From positions 1,306,199-1,370,198 of the forward strand of contig NW_002060945.1 of assembly GCF_000150275.1 (NCBI RefSeq): 64,000 nt of DNA. Reading direction: 5' to 3'. Within the stretch, counting starts at the first letter, position 1. Each line of letters starts with the position of its first letter. The notes under the pieces are model-generated. The model was not told the origin of the DNA and searched no databases. It worked only from the letters and a program-made list of their open reading frames with translations. This document shows, piece after piece, positions 36,601 to 49,849 of the stretch. The position numbers and the translations under genes were made by a program. Source of the DNA: Trichoplax adhaerens. Lineage: Eukaryota; Placozoa; Uniplacotomia; Trichoplacea; Trichoplacidae.

Positions 36601-37554
36601 ATCAACAACTTTGTCGACATGCGACTGTGAAAGAATTGGCGTCATAATCATCTACGAGCATAGAAAAATTATCAAATATTATTAGTTGAGATGTAATATA
36701 AAGTTCGAATCTTTGAAATGTATCATGAAGAATTTTCATATCAAATTACGTGTATTAATGTTGTATAATAGAATAGTTAAAGAAAGAAGTAGTAGTCCTA
36801 GATCAAAAATGCTGATAAGAATATCAACTATACCTCAGCTTCATTCATTACAAAGTTCATCGCTAAATCTCTACCAAACAATTTTCTCACACGAATAGCA
36901 AGATCTTCATATTGTAATGGCCGGGGAAGTTGACAAACTCTACACAAGTTTAACAGTTAATTATTACAATGATACTAATATAGTAATTAGTTTTTTATTT
37001 CCACATATACAACGTTAGAAGCAGTATTAGGCGCCCGATAGATTTAATAAATCAAATATATATTTGCAGACTGTATCTTATAAAATTGAAAAGTTCAAAA
37101 TTTATAGATATAGATTTAAATCAAGTGATAACAGTTTTATTGTACAATGTAGATCACTGTATCTAACATACACTCTTCAAGAACTACAACAGTTACCATA
37201 ATGTACAACACTACTACTGTACTTACCGTTTTTCATATTGGTACTGAAATTTGACCCGGATATCATTCTAAGTATATAAATGAGAATAACAAATAAATAA
37301 TGTCTTGCTAAGATAGAGTAATTTAATTTTGCAATACAATTCCACCATAGTAAATATTAGCTTTGCACTAAAACTCAAGAAAGCTAGTTTATATTTAATA
37401 GCATGTTATAATAACACCGATTTAAATAGGGGAAAATAAATACAAACCTGCCATGGCAATCCATCGTGCCTTATAGTAGGCCTATTTCTTACGCCAACTC
37501 GTATAGCTGGCATTGTATGACTAGGCCTAGATGCTCCCCTGACATGTCTGTCGC
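33671..37554 (-). CDS. MAP3K2/3 (MEKK2/3)-type protein kinase with PB1 domain, 5' end incomplete
   Basis: Nineteen exons join in frame: 37448-37554, 37227-37267, 36834-36939, 36484-36651, 36192-36383, 36054-36092, 35917-35970, 35672-35760, 35530-35597, 35384-35464, 35115-35294, 34986-35041, 34813-34896, 34613-34738, 34416-34545, 34261-34331, 34043-34146, 33811-33975, 33671-33737; 641 residues plus missing N-terminus. PB1 domain: about residues 36-130, opening NDIRVKF with the conserved basic lysine. Then comes a serine-rich linker with [15 protein letters not shown] and RQTFPR, typical of MEKK2/3. Kinase domain about 379-640: glycine loop GAGAFGQV, lysine 409 (IAIK), alpha-C glutamate 429, HRDIKGAN (Asp504), DFG at 522, activation segment ending GTSYWISPE, then [10 protein letters not shown] and RPSA near the end. 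All catalytic residues are present, so it should be active. In animals these kinases phosphorylate MAP2Ks, and MEKK2/3 PB1 domains pair with MAP2K5 upstream of ERK5. The intron after HRDIK uses a GC donor. Confidence 0.94.
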
Positions 37555-40500
37555 CTAAATTTAGACAAAACAGAAACACGTTGAGTATAACAATAATTTT
37601 TAGCCTACCGGAATATTAAAAAATAACACTAATATCATAAGACCAGAACATCGATAGTGATTCTTTCCATCATTATAAATTAAAACACAAGATTTATGAA
37701 ATAGGATATTTCAACCCTGGACGACTATCGGATCTTATTCTAGCAATACCGGATTACTTGTAACTATCAGTTACGGTTAAATACAATCCCGATTTAAAAC
37801 TACCAACAGATCGGCTAAGAAAGTTTTAATAATGAAAATGTAAATGTTTCTTCCCTAACTTCAATACAACTAAATATTAAGGTATTGGTTTTTTTATTTT
37901 ACTATTGTATTACTATCATGGTTCACATCAACACATCAACTTTCATTAGCGATTTAACATTAACAATAAAATTAATTATAATCTAGTGCGAATAGAATAT
38001 ATTTATACATCAATAGGACAAAAAGTTAGCGATGCTATCTTTTACTCCAACAAAATATTAAAATAACACGAATTCAAATTTAAGACCGCTGTAGTTCTAG
38101 TTCAATAGATAAGATTGTAAATCTTTTACGTTCGAATACAAGATTTCGGACATTAAAATATCGTTATGATAATTAAATGTACGATTCATGTTAGCGTAAT
38201 TTGAGTCTTGATTATATGATGAAAAATCTTGCCATGTGTGATATGATGAAATCAGATAAATGGTACAGTACTGACTGTACTGTAAAGTATACCGTAGTGC
38301 TGTATATGATATGCGATATCAACCAATAATTATAATTTGAAACATATATTATTACATATTGACTTTAACGATACAGTAGAGCAGCAATTGAGTAAATAGA
38401 AAAGTTTGTCTACGCTCAGTCATAATGACCAAAATAACACAGCCGAGGTAGTAATAGTACTTGTGTATGGTTGATGAGAAAAGAATAACCACCGGAAAAA
38501 GTTATTTTACCAATTCGGCAATAAACAAAATCCTTTTAAATTAGTACATAATGCATATTGTGTTCGATGCCTGTTATAGAATTGAGTTGCCTAGAAGAGG
38601 CAAAAGAAAAGCTCTATAGAATTGCATTTGACATTTCGTAAATAGATCTTTGTCAAATACAATCGTAGATTTTGATATCCTTTCTAGGAGAACGTAAATC
38701 ACTATTTAATGTTGCGTCAAATTAGAAGAATTGCAAGATTTATAATCTTGTAACAGTGGAAAGATTGTTATTGAGCTCATTAATAATATTAAATATATGA
38801 TTATATAAAATAAAGGAGCACTTCTTTATTTAATTATCAACAGTTCTATCATGCTGTATAGCTAACAGGAAACAACAATGTAAAATAATAGCTATCTTTT
38901 AAGACTACCACATAACAACTACGTAAAATGTACGCTTATACTACATAAGGTACTGATAAACTAGAGATATTTCTTAATAAATTCGTTAAATAGATTGTAT
39001 ACTATAGCTGATTAATTATAATTATCAGCAGTGTACTAAATACTACCATTCAATATGCCAAGCTACGATAAGCACTAGACATACATACAGTATTTACTCC
39101 TCTACCTGGTATAATACGATTTAACATGGTAATATTGTCATCAAGTCATTTCCTGAAACATTTATATAGGAGATTAAAAAAATTAAACGACTAGGAAGTC
39201 AATCATTTGAGTTCCTTATTTTGCTACTGCTTATTATTGACTATGATAAGACGATTAAAAAAATATTGTATTTAAACACAATAATTATAATGAATTTTAA
39301 TTACTAATGATGCAATCAGGGACTATTACTGCATAATATGATATCGGAAAGATACCGTGCTTCTGTTATTATTGCAGTTATTTAAAGGTTATGAGAGGTA
39401 GTAGAGATTTTTAAAAAAATAAATTAATCTATTGTTACGTCTGAAATCATCACAAAATTTCTTGACGTAATAGTGTACGTAAAATATGGTACAACAGCAA
39501 TTTCATATCTCTAATAATAATTAATTCCAATTAACTGGAAGCTACTTTTAAATTTAAAGTAAGGATAATACACCAATTTATGCAGTTGAAGATGAAAAAA
39601 TTTTTCCTCTAAAGTCTATACTTGATCCCATTGAATTTAACTGATGGTCATTATGGAAGTAAACACGATGAATTTACGACCTAGGTATGAAAAGTTAATC
39701 TAAATTGGGACGTTGTAATCATTGTCAGAAAACAGAATTAAGTACAAATAAGTGGTTGATATCAGAAATTATAGTAGCAACTATGACTGGGGGGAGGGGG
39801 CACTACAAAATTTTAATCCAAAAGAATTATAATATAATGAAAATAAGCAGATCCAATAGAGTTTGAAATCTTAAAGAGTGGTAATCTTACGACTTTCATT
39901 CTATAATAGTTATAATCAATTGACAAGCCGAGACTGATACGCTAGTGAAAGCTATGGTTAAGGATTTCCGATAAAAACTACGCGTATAATTAGATTTTCT
40001 CGCATACGTCTTTTACCATTAGGAAGCTAGAAAAATATGGATTAAAATGTTCACGATTGAAACGACTGAAAGCACTGAATTATACGATCGATATAATTCC
40101 TATGTGACGATAATAAATCTAAATAACTCTTACAGTCGAACGAAGTACTAGGCCAGTAGAACGTATATGTAGAAGTATTTACAGATCGAAGATGGCATCG
40201 ATGATCTCCGTTGTTGTCCATTTCTATCTAACAGTAGAAAATAACGGGAAAAAAGACCACTTTCTGATTGGGTATTAAAAGAACTTTCGGTTAAGGACCA
40301 ATAGTCTAGTGGGTTTTTTCTTTTTACTCAGAAGGCAGCAATATTACCACTTAATTTTTACGATGGTAATTGAAAATACTCTTACGTTTTACCGATGCCA
40401 AAGTTAGAATTAAGAACTAAATGATGGGGATGATTAATCAGGTTGCAATCGTACTAGTAATCAGATCAGTTGCTCATCGTTTTATAATAAGCTAGCCCGA

Positions 40501-40999
40501 TAAAATACTGGCATTTTTGAAGAAAGAAAAAACATGCAGGATGTGCAGCCCAAATTACCAAGATAGGAAAGTCAATCAGTATAGCACGAGTTCAATAATT
40601 AATATAACAGTAATAGCATTTAGTCAAGTTATGTAACAGGCGTTGAGACAATTACTTGGCAATTGAGGAATTAAGAAAAATGAGTGTCAATTTTGGTATT
40701 GGATTTTCAACGTTCTACGAGTATAAATTGTAAGGCAAAAAGTATGAAAAAGTAAGGGTATCGATTTGGAATGGATCGAAGTCTTTTCGTAAATTCTTCA
40801 AGTATATTAATGCAGTGCTTCTCATTAATCAATCCTTCAACGACGCTTGATTAACCGCCAACAAGTTGTAACACACATTTATCCTTTACATTACTATAGT
40901 GCATTTAACTGTAGATGAATTTTATTCAAAATATACCCACTCGACAAAATCCAATAACAATTGCTGTAATAAGTTATACTTCATTGAAACGTAATAAAT
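37555..40999. other. AT-rich region upstream of the kinase gene
   Basis: The first coding exon of the kinase should lie here or beyond on the minus strand: the first exon found starts with two bases of a split codon. I could not identify it. Around 38,085-38,150 there is a tRNA-like string (loop ttgtaaa, then cgttcgaata), but the arms do not pair. Confidence 0.4.
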
Positions 41000-42510
41000 T
41001 CAAATAAGCCAAAGGTATAGTGGGTTTTCTTGAACAACATAGCGCGTATACTGTACGCTGTAGCGAAACTGCTGTAAATGATCGATAATTTATACGTATA
41101 TTAAATAGATTTTGTCCGACACGATCTCGATGTCATCGATGAATTAAAGCACCAATAAATTGGTGAGATGCACTTGACAAGATTGTATTCGACTGGTGTT
41201 AATTTGGATTGACTACGGAGGCAAAAGCTACTACTATTGAGATGCGAAAGAAACGTTATCTTCTCCCGATTGTATCTGTTCACCAGTGTTGATCACTGCT
41301 GGAATATTACTAGTATTCAAAGATGGAATAATAGCAAGACAAGCTTATTTACAGCTTTCAATATAGCAATTATGGTGTAGAATATTGCTCAAACGTCATA
41401 AATTGTCAATCGCTGAATGTAACGGTTATCTACGTGTCCGCAAAAAATGAAACCCAGCAGGGGCAAACCAATGAAAGGTTGCTCGACGTTTGACAGTTGT
41501 AATTGAATTACTAGCATGTGCTTGCATCAATGCAAGTTATTTACTCATTACCCAATCATCATCATTGGACTAATTTGCACCCAAAACAACACAAGTCTAA
41601 AGATCGTTTACATCAGATACACATTGCATATTTAAAAGCTTGTCTAGCTTCGCCATGTCCTACAAAGCATCACAGTAGGTTAATACCCTTGACTTAACAA
41701 TTTTAGAGGTTTTCTATCTATGGCGAATAGCTAGCTTAATTCACTTCAAAAGTCATTTTATATACAATCTAATTTATGGCAACATATGCATTGCCAAGTA
41801 GAATAATATGACGCTAAGTGTTGAGTGATAGGTCTTATTATAATCAAGCTACAACTGGAGTAAAATCAATAACGGTAAATGAAAATTAATGGCCTAGCGT
41901 TTGACTCATGAATAATAATTTGTACTAGTTAAGTATTTAGCATGTAATTTATCAAGACACTCAAGTCTTAATTCATGTAAAAGGGTTGTTTCTTTACGTT
42001 TGCAAAATTGTGCTTGAGTGTGGACATGAATATCTATTTCAAGTCTTGTGTTTTTAACATGCTGCTAGATAGTCTATCCTTATCCAATAAGCACATTCAT
42101 TTACAACATTGATGCAAAGTACTGTATACCAGCGACAAAGCTATTTATCAGTTAGTCTAGCTTATTGTAGCGTTATTGGAGATTGCCTACATGCAAAAAG
42201 TGAGAGACCCATTGGAAATGCATTTAGCAGCTTACGTAAGGTGTGTTAAAATTATGCACTAATGAATGAATTCATCAACTATGATCACTTGTATGAAATA
42301 TAGCCAGTATCTCTGGTCAGTAAGTCAGTACCTAGCTAAGCATCAAAAAGTAGCTGTTATTACAATATGCCAAAAGAGAAGTTAACCATTTTGAAAGTGG
42401 CCTCCTATTCCTCAGTCATTTGTTGATATTCCATGCTTATTAATCAATGCAATAAAATCGATTTTTATACACTTTACTGTAGTATTCTATTATTATGATA
42501 GGTAAATGCA
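41000..42510. other. Intergenic sequence, composition beginning to change
   Basis: No gene is supported. A minus-strand ORF of 60 codons at 41101-41283 shows nothing recognisable. GC content appears to rise gradually to the right. Confidence 0.35.
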
Positions 42511-42720
42511 AATAAAATCGATTTATTCGACACTCTACTGTCGTATATTACTGAAGTACACAGCATGAAGATGTGTTGGATCGTACTTAATTGAATGGTT
42601 GCAATAAAATCGATTTACTCTACACTCTACTGTCGTATATTACTGAAGTACACAGCATGAAGATGTGTTGGATCTTACTTAATTGAATGGTTGCAATAAA
42701 GTCGATTTTACAGTCTACTG
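42511..42720. repeat. 92-bp direct repeat, two units plus partial flanking copies
   Basis: Units start at 42511 and 42603 (aataaaatcgattta), with a third start at 42695 (aataaagtcgatttta). The first two are nearly identical, including tgtcgtatattactgaagta and cacagcatgaagatgtgttg. A partial older copy starts near 42452 (aataaaatcgattttta). There is no coding signal. Confidence 0.9.
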
Positions 42721-45700
42721 AGTCTGTCATTCATAAAGAAAGATTTTACTGGTTTATGAATTGATAATTAAGTAGTGTTACTTTACCCACATATACCAAC
42801 ATGGTCATACTTCGCTATGTTTCTACAAGGTAGGCAACTTTAATCTCGATGTCTTATTCGATATATATGCATTTGATGCAATTCAATCCAGCAGGAATAC
42901 AACACAGTATCCTCGCTTGCAAATAAATCACCACTACTGATACGTGTTGCACGCATATAGAGTACATGAATGCATGATATGTTCCATTCTTCAACTTCTA
43001 ACACCGAAGAGATCTATCCATCTTTGAAAAATTGGATGCTTATTCACAAATTGACAGTGATAATACAGATGGATACCTTGTCTATCTGTAAGTTAAGCCA
43101 GACATTGCTATTGACGAATAGTACGATAGGAATAATGTAGTGAAAACTACTGCACTTTCAACTGACGACAGTAGCAACTTTAGGACAAGGTAGACCAACT
43201 TGGAAGGTCTTATACCAGAGGCAAGAGTATGGTAAAAAAAAGTGGCCCTGTTGAAAAAGTCAGTCCAAATGCCAGTTGAAAAAGTACTTCACCGTCAAGT
43301 TTGAATGTCATTTTGGCAGAGGCAAGAGTACTTTACCAATGGACGTATTCAGCAAGAACGAATTGTGCTCTATAGGAACATCACTAGAATTTCACGCGCA
43401 TTCTATTTACTCACTAGAAATATTCACTTTCAATACCGATATTTACAGTGATAGCTTGGTTAAAATTTTCGGGAAAAGAAAGCTAGACGTGGCTGATAAC
43501 AATCCCAAAAGTAAGAAATCATAGCGTTTGTGTTGATCGTTACCACTATTATAGAATTAATCCTCTTCAAATAGTGAATATTGGACGAATACCACCCTGT
43601 CAAATGGTGCTTGTACTTAATTTCTTCCATCTCTTGGACATGACGACTACAGTACTACTGTTCGCATACACCTATGGCATTCCTCTATATCCTCTCCAGT
43701 ACAATATAGTTTTAAGGTAGCGCGAGCAGACAGTAGCAAGTCATTATGCGGATCAAACCACTGCCCAATTTAGCATATTGAATTCTCCATCATTAGAGTT
43801 TCAACGCTTTCAATTCTCGTCCTAAAATCAGTCGCACTTGCTTATCGCAGCCATCAAGCTTAGCGGTCATAAAAGGATGTATAGGATCAAGAGAACAATA
43901 TCGTAAAACAATCTAAAATGGTGGGAAAAAAATGGTCTAGTAGGATTTGACAGCACTGTGTACCTACTGCTTGTGTGTTAAGGACTATAGTCGACGCAAT
44001 CATGTAGTGTTATGACAGTGGAGTACAAAAGTCTGATCTATTCTTGGTCTCCCAACTACTTGCTGTATAAGATAAAATATAAATGAAAGTCTAAAGTAAC
44101 AGAGTGGAATGAAATGGTTATGCAGACTACAAAGTATATCAAACAGTAAGCTAATGGATTGATAAATTCACTTTTCCCTAATGTTAACTTCCCTACTGGT
44201 TTTCCTTCCTTGACCCATATGTAAGATGTGAATACTGTCCCAATCACGATGGGGTACACGCACTCCACTGTCCATTTTTATTGACAACTCGATGCCATAC
44301 TGAGCATCTTTTTAACAGCGCCATAACACTAATCCCCAACTACATTATAGGATAGTATCAAACTATCCAACTTGCTTGGTTATATTGATTGACATCATAC
44401 AAAATACTATTTGATTGAGTTATGTATGGTTCCATAGGCAACGCTGAAAGCAATGTTTTCAATGCTGCCATGCAGTGCAACAGCAGTGGTTGAAAGTGCA
44501 AAAGTCCTTTTAAACCTCGTATGGACACAATAATCAATTTTACTTGCATAGTAATCCATTATTTTTTTATACCTTCTTGGAAGAGATTGATGGCCAACAT
44601 CAAGTCTTTCTACAGTAATAACACTGCTACTATGAATGCGACTACAAAAATTACCCACGGAATAATCGATTAGACGCATATGAGTTATTACTATGCAAAG
44701 GATTTCCCGCTCCAGTTAGCCATAAGTATTCTGTTTTAGGTACTTGAATGCATAAAATTGATGGACAGCATTACAATCTACTGTTGGGCATACAGTACCA
44801 ATAATAACAATAATCATAATATTATTACGCCATTGCTAACAAGAAGAAAACAACAAAGTCGATTATACGTTGACAATTTAAAGCCTTGTACTCTTTTTTA
44901 ATAATTGCGCGTTGACTAAAATTGGCCATGAATATAGATAGCACTATCATGCTAAGTCATAAGCATGCTGTAACGGTACTAGGCTTCATCATAATATGGA
45001 TAAATAATTCTACCAAGCGGGGTCCCTCAAGACACCGCCAAAAAAAACCACTATGCTTTAACTTGATAACGCTACAAAGAGAGAAAGTACTGATACTGAC
45101 TCTATCAAAAAAGTGGCATCGTTGTCGTTGGGAGGGATACATTTTAAACGTAGATGATTGGATATTATCATTGCAGATAGGTTATTAGTTCAACATCATG
45201 CGTAACTCGTCTACCATGAAACCAATCGTTCTATCAACGGCAAAAAAGAAACAAGCGTTTCTCATCATTTCGTCATGTTGGTACAGTTCAATTGCATTAT
45301 TATCCTTCAAAGCCAACAGGATACAGCTGCAGTATTCTATTAAATTGATTTTTTATCTTGGGAATAATTTGCTTGATAAATGGTTGAAATGTAGTCAAAT
45401 CGAAAAACGCTATAGGTGTGTAATCATTAATTTCAAGTTGCGACCATCCCATCGCATTGATGTTTTTCAACTATTGGACAGTACTGTAGTTGTAGTCTAT
45501 CCTAGGTCATACTGGTAAGTATGCTATGGGTGAATTGATAGTACAATTTGCATCTTCACTACATTTTTATCACATGTTCAGTTGTTACAAGGCCATCTAG
45601 TAAGTACAGGAAGTGCTTATTACACTATAAGTTGTATCATGACTTGAAAGAAACCTGCAATGCTTGTATATCCCACGATGTGAAGTAATATCATTTTCTC

Positions 45701-46699
45701 ATGATGGGTTATAAAAATAAAAAAATGATCAATTCAATCCCTCTCCGTACTCTACTGTACTACTGCAGAACAAGCATCATTTTGCCGATATACACTATTA
45801 TGATCAAGATAAAAATCGTGGAGATGGCAAATAATTGAACATTAGACTTTCATACTACAGTAACTGCAATTTGTACGGCATAACAGCGTGCAGTCGATAT
45901 TGAAGGGCAAATAGCAGCCAAACAGTGTTGTAGTCTCTCTCCTATGTTGCTATTTTGTGAACACCGTGCATGACAGTACACTACAATAATTATAGATTAC
46001 ATAACAATGATATTGTATAATTAATTAAAAGTGAACATGGATGAAATATTAAGTAAAATAAGTTAGTAGCTTTAAAATAATAACAAATCCCCCATATCTA
46101 CACCTATAGTACCATAGGCAAGAAAGGTTAGCAGTCTACTCACCCATGTCGAAGGGCCGCTACCGACTTGAACTGTGATTCGAGGAGCTTTTTTAATCAC
46201 TTGAATGGCGATAAAACATGGACAAAGTGTTGTCGCTGCAGTTGTCGATTCTAGCCGGGCCAGTATCCAAGATGGACTAGTCCAATACACAGTACGTCAA
46301 CAAATATCGTTGCACGTAAGCCCAATAATTTCTATATACAGTCAAAAAGGGGGGAAAAAAAAAAGATTTACAATCTTGAACGCTTGCTTCTCCTGCTCTT
46401 GATGTAGCAAAATAATTGATTATCCGATTCGTACAGTATGGTGTCAAGCAGTGGAATACGCAGAGTAAAGTAGAAAATTACTGTTGGGTACTCGATGGAC
46501 CGCAACAGATGCAAAGAAAAAAAAAAGTGCCAGCCGCTGTCCATTCTCAATAGAGTGGATGAAATTTGGACCTAGACAATTCTCCAGTACAGTATAATTT
46601 TTGCGGTCATGGTCTCTACTCACTGCTCAGTCAACTTGGATCAAGTAGTTGTGCCAACCGACTAATTTGGCCTTTGCAATGTCTTGCATCAGTAGACTA
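42721..46699. other. Less AT-rich intergenic region with unassigned ORFs
   Basis: ORFs of 60-106 codons occur on both strands (43276-43524 +, 44407-44679 -, 44922-45188 +, 45198-45518 +, 46072-46290 -). None shows a known domain. The segment at 46141-46256 on the minus strand (between an AG and gtgagt, containing RITVQVGSGPSTW) looks most exon-like, but no partner exon was found. Isolated CTGTAC/GTACAG motifs appear throughout. Confidence 0.35.
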
Positions 46700-47269
46700 A
46701 AAGTGCATAGTATCAGTAGAGTAGAGTAGAGTACAAGATGATTTTCTATCCTGTACAACTTGACGCTATCCATCCATCAATTTTACTCTCCAGTAGCACA
46801 CCAACTGCATTCAAAATAATATTCCAGCAAACGCATGCACTACTACATTACTGTGTACCTTTTCTAAGCGATTACCTATTCAATTCTATCCAATTTACGG
46901 CACAAGGGATTTCCGATGTTGCAGCTACAACGACGTTGTCAAGATTTCAATCTTCTCCTGTACTCTAGCAAGGTAAAGGAATTGGATTCCAAACCTGAAT
47001 TAATTAATTACTAAGCAGAATCATGAGAGTGACTTTACCAACACTGTGGCCTGTGTATGTGACCTACAGTACAGTAAAAGGTCCGGTACCAGTTGGGCTT
47101 ACAGTACAGTACACTAGAGTCTCTTTAAAAAAGGGTCTCTACTATACGTTCAGGACAGTGTACGGACAGGGTGCTTACGATCGCAGATGCTAACACCTAC
47201 CTCTTGACTCAGACAGTATTAAACCTACACTCTACTGTACTCTGCTCTACTCTCCGCTGTACTCTACTA

Positions 47270-48130
47270 TACTGTACAATTTTTTTTTTTTTGGGGGGGG
47301 GGGAACCTACTGTACTGACTGTGTGTTAAGTTTTCATCTATTTTATTTGGAATTATTTTATTTTTATTTCAAGTCTTGGGCTTTGGTATTGATTACACAC
47401 CTACTACTGCTTCAATACTGTAGTAGTGGACACTGTACAGCACCGTACATACGATATATGTACTCAGTACGGACTTGACCGTAGGCTCCGATAAAACATA
47501 ACCCGAACCCGAAAAACCCGATCAAATTGTTGATTTTCGAAGCCGAAATGACTGCAGTCGCTATGGAAATTCTGAACCCGAATCCCGACCTCGAGTCGGG
47601 TCGGGTTTGGGGCTGACTTTACAGTATACACTCTTCTGTACTATAGCGCACTACAGTACAGTACTATCTGAGAAAAGGTACAGTACTGACAGTATTCACC
47701 CTACTGTACAGTACAGTACAGTACAGTACAGTACTCTACAGTACTGTACTCTACTCTCCACTGTAGCTACTGTACAGTGTACAGTACTGTACAATTTTTT
47801 TTTGGGGGGGGGGACCCACTGACTGTGTCTGAAAGTGTCTGAAAGTTTTCTTTTTTATTTTATTCTATTTATTTTATTATTTCAAGTCTTGGGCTTTGGT
47901 ATTGATTACACACCTACTACTACTTCCATGGTAGCAGTAATGGACTGTACATAGGATATGTGTACACAGACTCCAGAGTCCGTAAAAACATAACCCCAAC
48001 TCGATCAAATTGTTGATTCTCTAAGCCGAAATGACTGCAATCGCTATGGAAATTCTGAACCCGAATCCTGACCTCGGAATCGGGTCGGGTTTCGGGCTGA
48101 CTTTACCGTCGACTACAGTACTGTACTGTA
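47270..48130. repeat. Two copies of a ~340-bp block with T-run/G-run head and AACCCG-rich tail
   Basis: Copy A starts near 47278 (ca, 14-15 T, about 12 G) and ends near 47628; copy B starts near 47791 (ca, 9 T, 10 G) and ends near 48115. Both continue with tttcaagtcttgggctttgg, tattgattacacacctacta, then gccgaaatgactgca(g/a)tcgc and tatggaaattctgaacccga, and finish with a gggtcgggttt motif and ggctgacttta. Copy A also contains aacccgaacccgaaaaaccc, roughly complementary to the gggtcgggttt end. Both are embedded in GTAC simple repeats. No terminal inverted repeat or ORF is evident; a small non-autonomous mobile element is possible. Confidence 0.85.
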
Positions 48131-48202
48131 CAGTACAGTATGACATGCTGAATCCACTCCAGTGTACACTATACTGTACTGTAGTAGCGTAACCGCCTAT
48201 CT

Positions 48203-48236
48203 ACGGTGGCTCACAATTGTGGATTTGAGCCACCGT
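48203..48236. other. GC-rich perfect hairpin
   Basis: acggtggctca (48203-48213) and tgagccaccgt (48226-48236) form an 11-bp perfect inverted repeat around a 12-base loop. It lies just right of the GTAC repeat field. It may be a small element end or a cruciform-prone site. Confidence 0.7.
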
Positions 48237-48640
48237 AACTATCACTCCGGCTACGAGTACGAGTACTGTAGTCAGTACTAAACAAATGTTCTTGCTCTTG
48301 TACAAATGCTACCTGATGCCACCACCATGCTACGGATTGCTAGCACAGAAAAAGTGACCATTTTCTTGCCTATTTGTACGAAGCAGAAGCAATGAGACCT
48401 GTAAAAACAGCCAGTTCCTAGAAATATACAGTACTGTACTGTACATCAAAGATTTTCAGATTTGACAAAGTACACTATGATAAACTGTGGGTGTCGTTCG
48501 ATACCCATGCCTATACGACGTCTACAGCACGTTGACACCGTATCCAGTACAAACTTCCTTGCATGCCACATACTGTACTGTACTGTAGAGAGTGCCATAC
48601 GGCGTTTGTGCGCACAATACACGATACGGTAATGAAGCAA

Positions 48641-49849
48641 CAAGTCACAGGGTGGTAGAGAGGAAATGAAAACTCTCACAATCCATCGCACCTGCAAACA
48701 GCCTGTTGCCAACCAGTCATAAAATTGAAATTAATTAAAATACAATCTCTTATTATTTTCCAATTGCCAATGAGTCATTATCCTACCACACTTTGCAAGG
48801 AATCGCTGCATACTAGTATAGCCATTATCATATCCCTCCACTTTTATGCTAGATTTTTCTTATAAATGCATATGCAGGAATGGTACTTCCTATATCAAAT
48901 ATGATTACTATCAGACCTCTTCAATTCCTGCCTTGGTAATAATAATCCATCCAAATGCAATAGTGAAATCTGAATGATATCATCCTATTCCATTAATGTG
49001 GGCTTTAATGAACTAATCTAGTATGCTTTTGACCATTTACTCTTTCTTTACTTTCGCTGATATCCAATCGTCACATCAAATCATATTCTTGTATCGAGTC
49101 AAAAAAATGCAAATTACATCAATGCGCATACGAGGATATAGTATTTTATGAATACGTAATGCGTCATAAATGGGTTTAATCAAGGTAAGAAACAGGTTAC
49201 GACACCGGTAAGAGTCATTAGTAAAAAAATTGGATCGATTATCAAGTACAAGTTTAATTTCTTTCCCTAAAAAACCGATCGATGCTACAAGCTTATACTC
49301 TTATCTATTACTATAAGCGATGGATGTATTTATGCGAATGATAAAGCATGAAATCGACAGCAGTATCACGCGCATTATTATAATTATTAGAATCAATGTT
49401 TGTACCCATAAACATGCCAAATGCAATAAAAATGAATTTTTTTTGGTTAACATTTATACTCTTATAGCCACTATCATATAATGATAGTGTTACAGTTATA
49501 TAATAAATAGAATTATTATTTTTATGTCCATTACCTTTCTCTGCCAGGCATAAAACCAATGTGATATGAATAGAAATTAACGAATTTTCTTGATTTTGAA
49601 TAAGTTCGAAATTTATTTTTACTTCCAATTTTATTTCGCATCCTTGGCCATGTATATGACAGTCTTAACCAATTTTGGCTACTCATACTAAAAGTGTTAA
49701 CTTCAAGTTGTGAACTGTCAGTGGTATGTTTGCAATAGATTACTGAAAAGTTATACTGTACTTCTAAATTGTATTAGTGCATTCTATACGAGTATACCTG
49801 CTGTAATGTCGTTCTACTACAAACTAAGCAACAGAATTTAGGAATTCCT
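48641..49849. other. AT-rich intergenic sequence, nothing identified
   Basis: The composition returns to AT-rich. A 105-codon minus-strand ORF at 49311-49628 has no recognised motif. Confidence 0.35.

Larger units (their letters stand above)
46700..48640. repeat. Field of GTAC-palindromic simple repeats
   Basis: Strings such as tactgtactgtac, acagtacagtacagtac and ctctactgtactctac are dense here, with the longest runs at 47640-47790 and 48110-48185 and others at 48425-48445 and 48570-48590. The basic words are tactg, tacag and gtac, so the tract is self-complementary and could fold into hairpins. ORFs through it are an effect of the repeat. Confidence 0.85.

Noticed and set aside
38085-38155. 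tRNA-Tyr-like string with loop ttgtaaa and cgttcgaata
   Set aside because: The D, T and acceptor arms do not pair and the B box is imperfect.
47607-47822. 71-codon ORF through GTAC repeats
   Set aside because: The frame is produced by low-complexity tact/gtac words and a T/G run.
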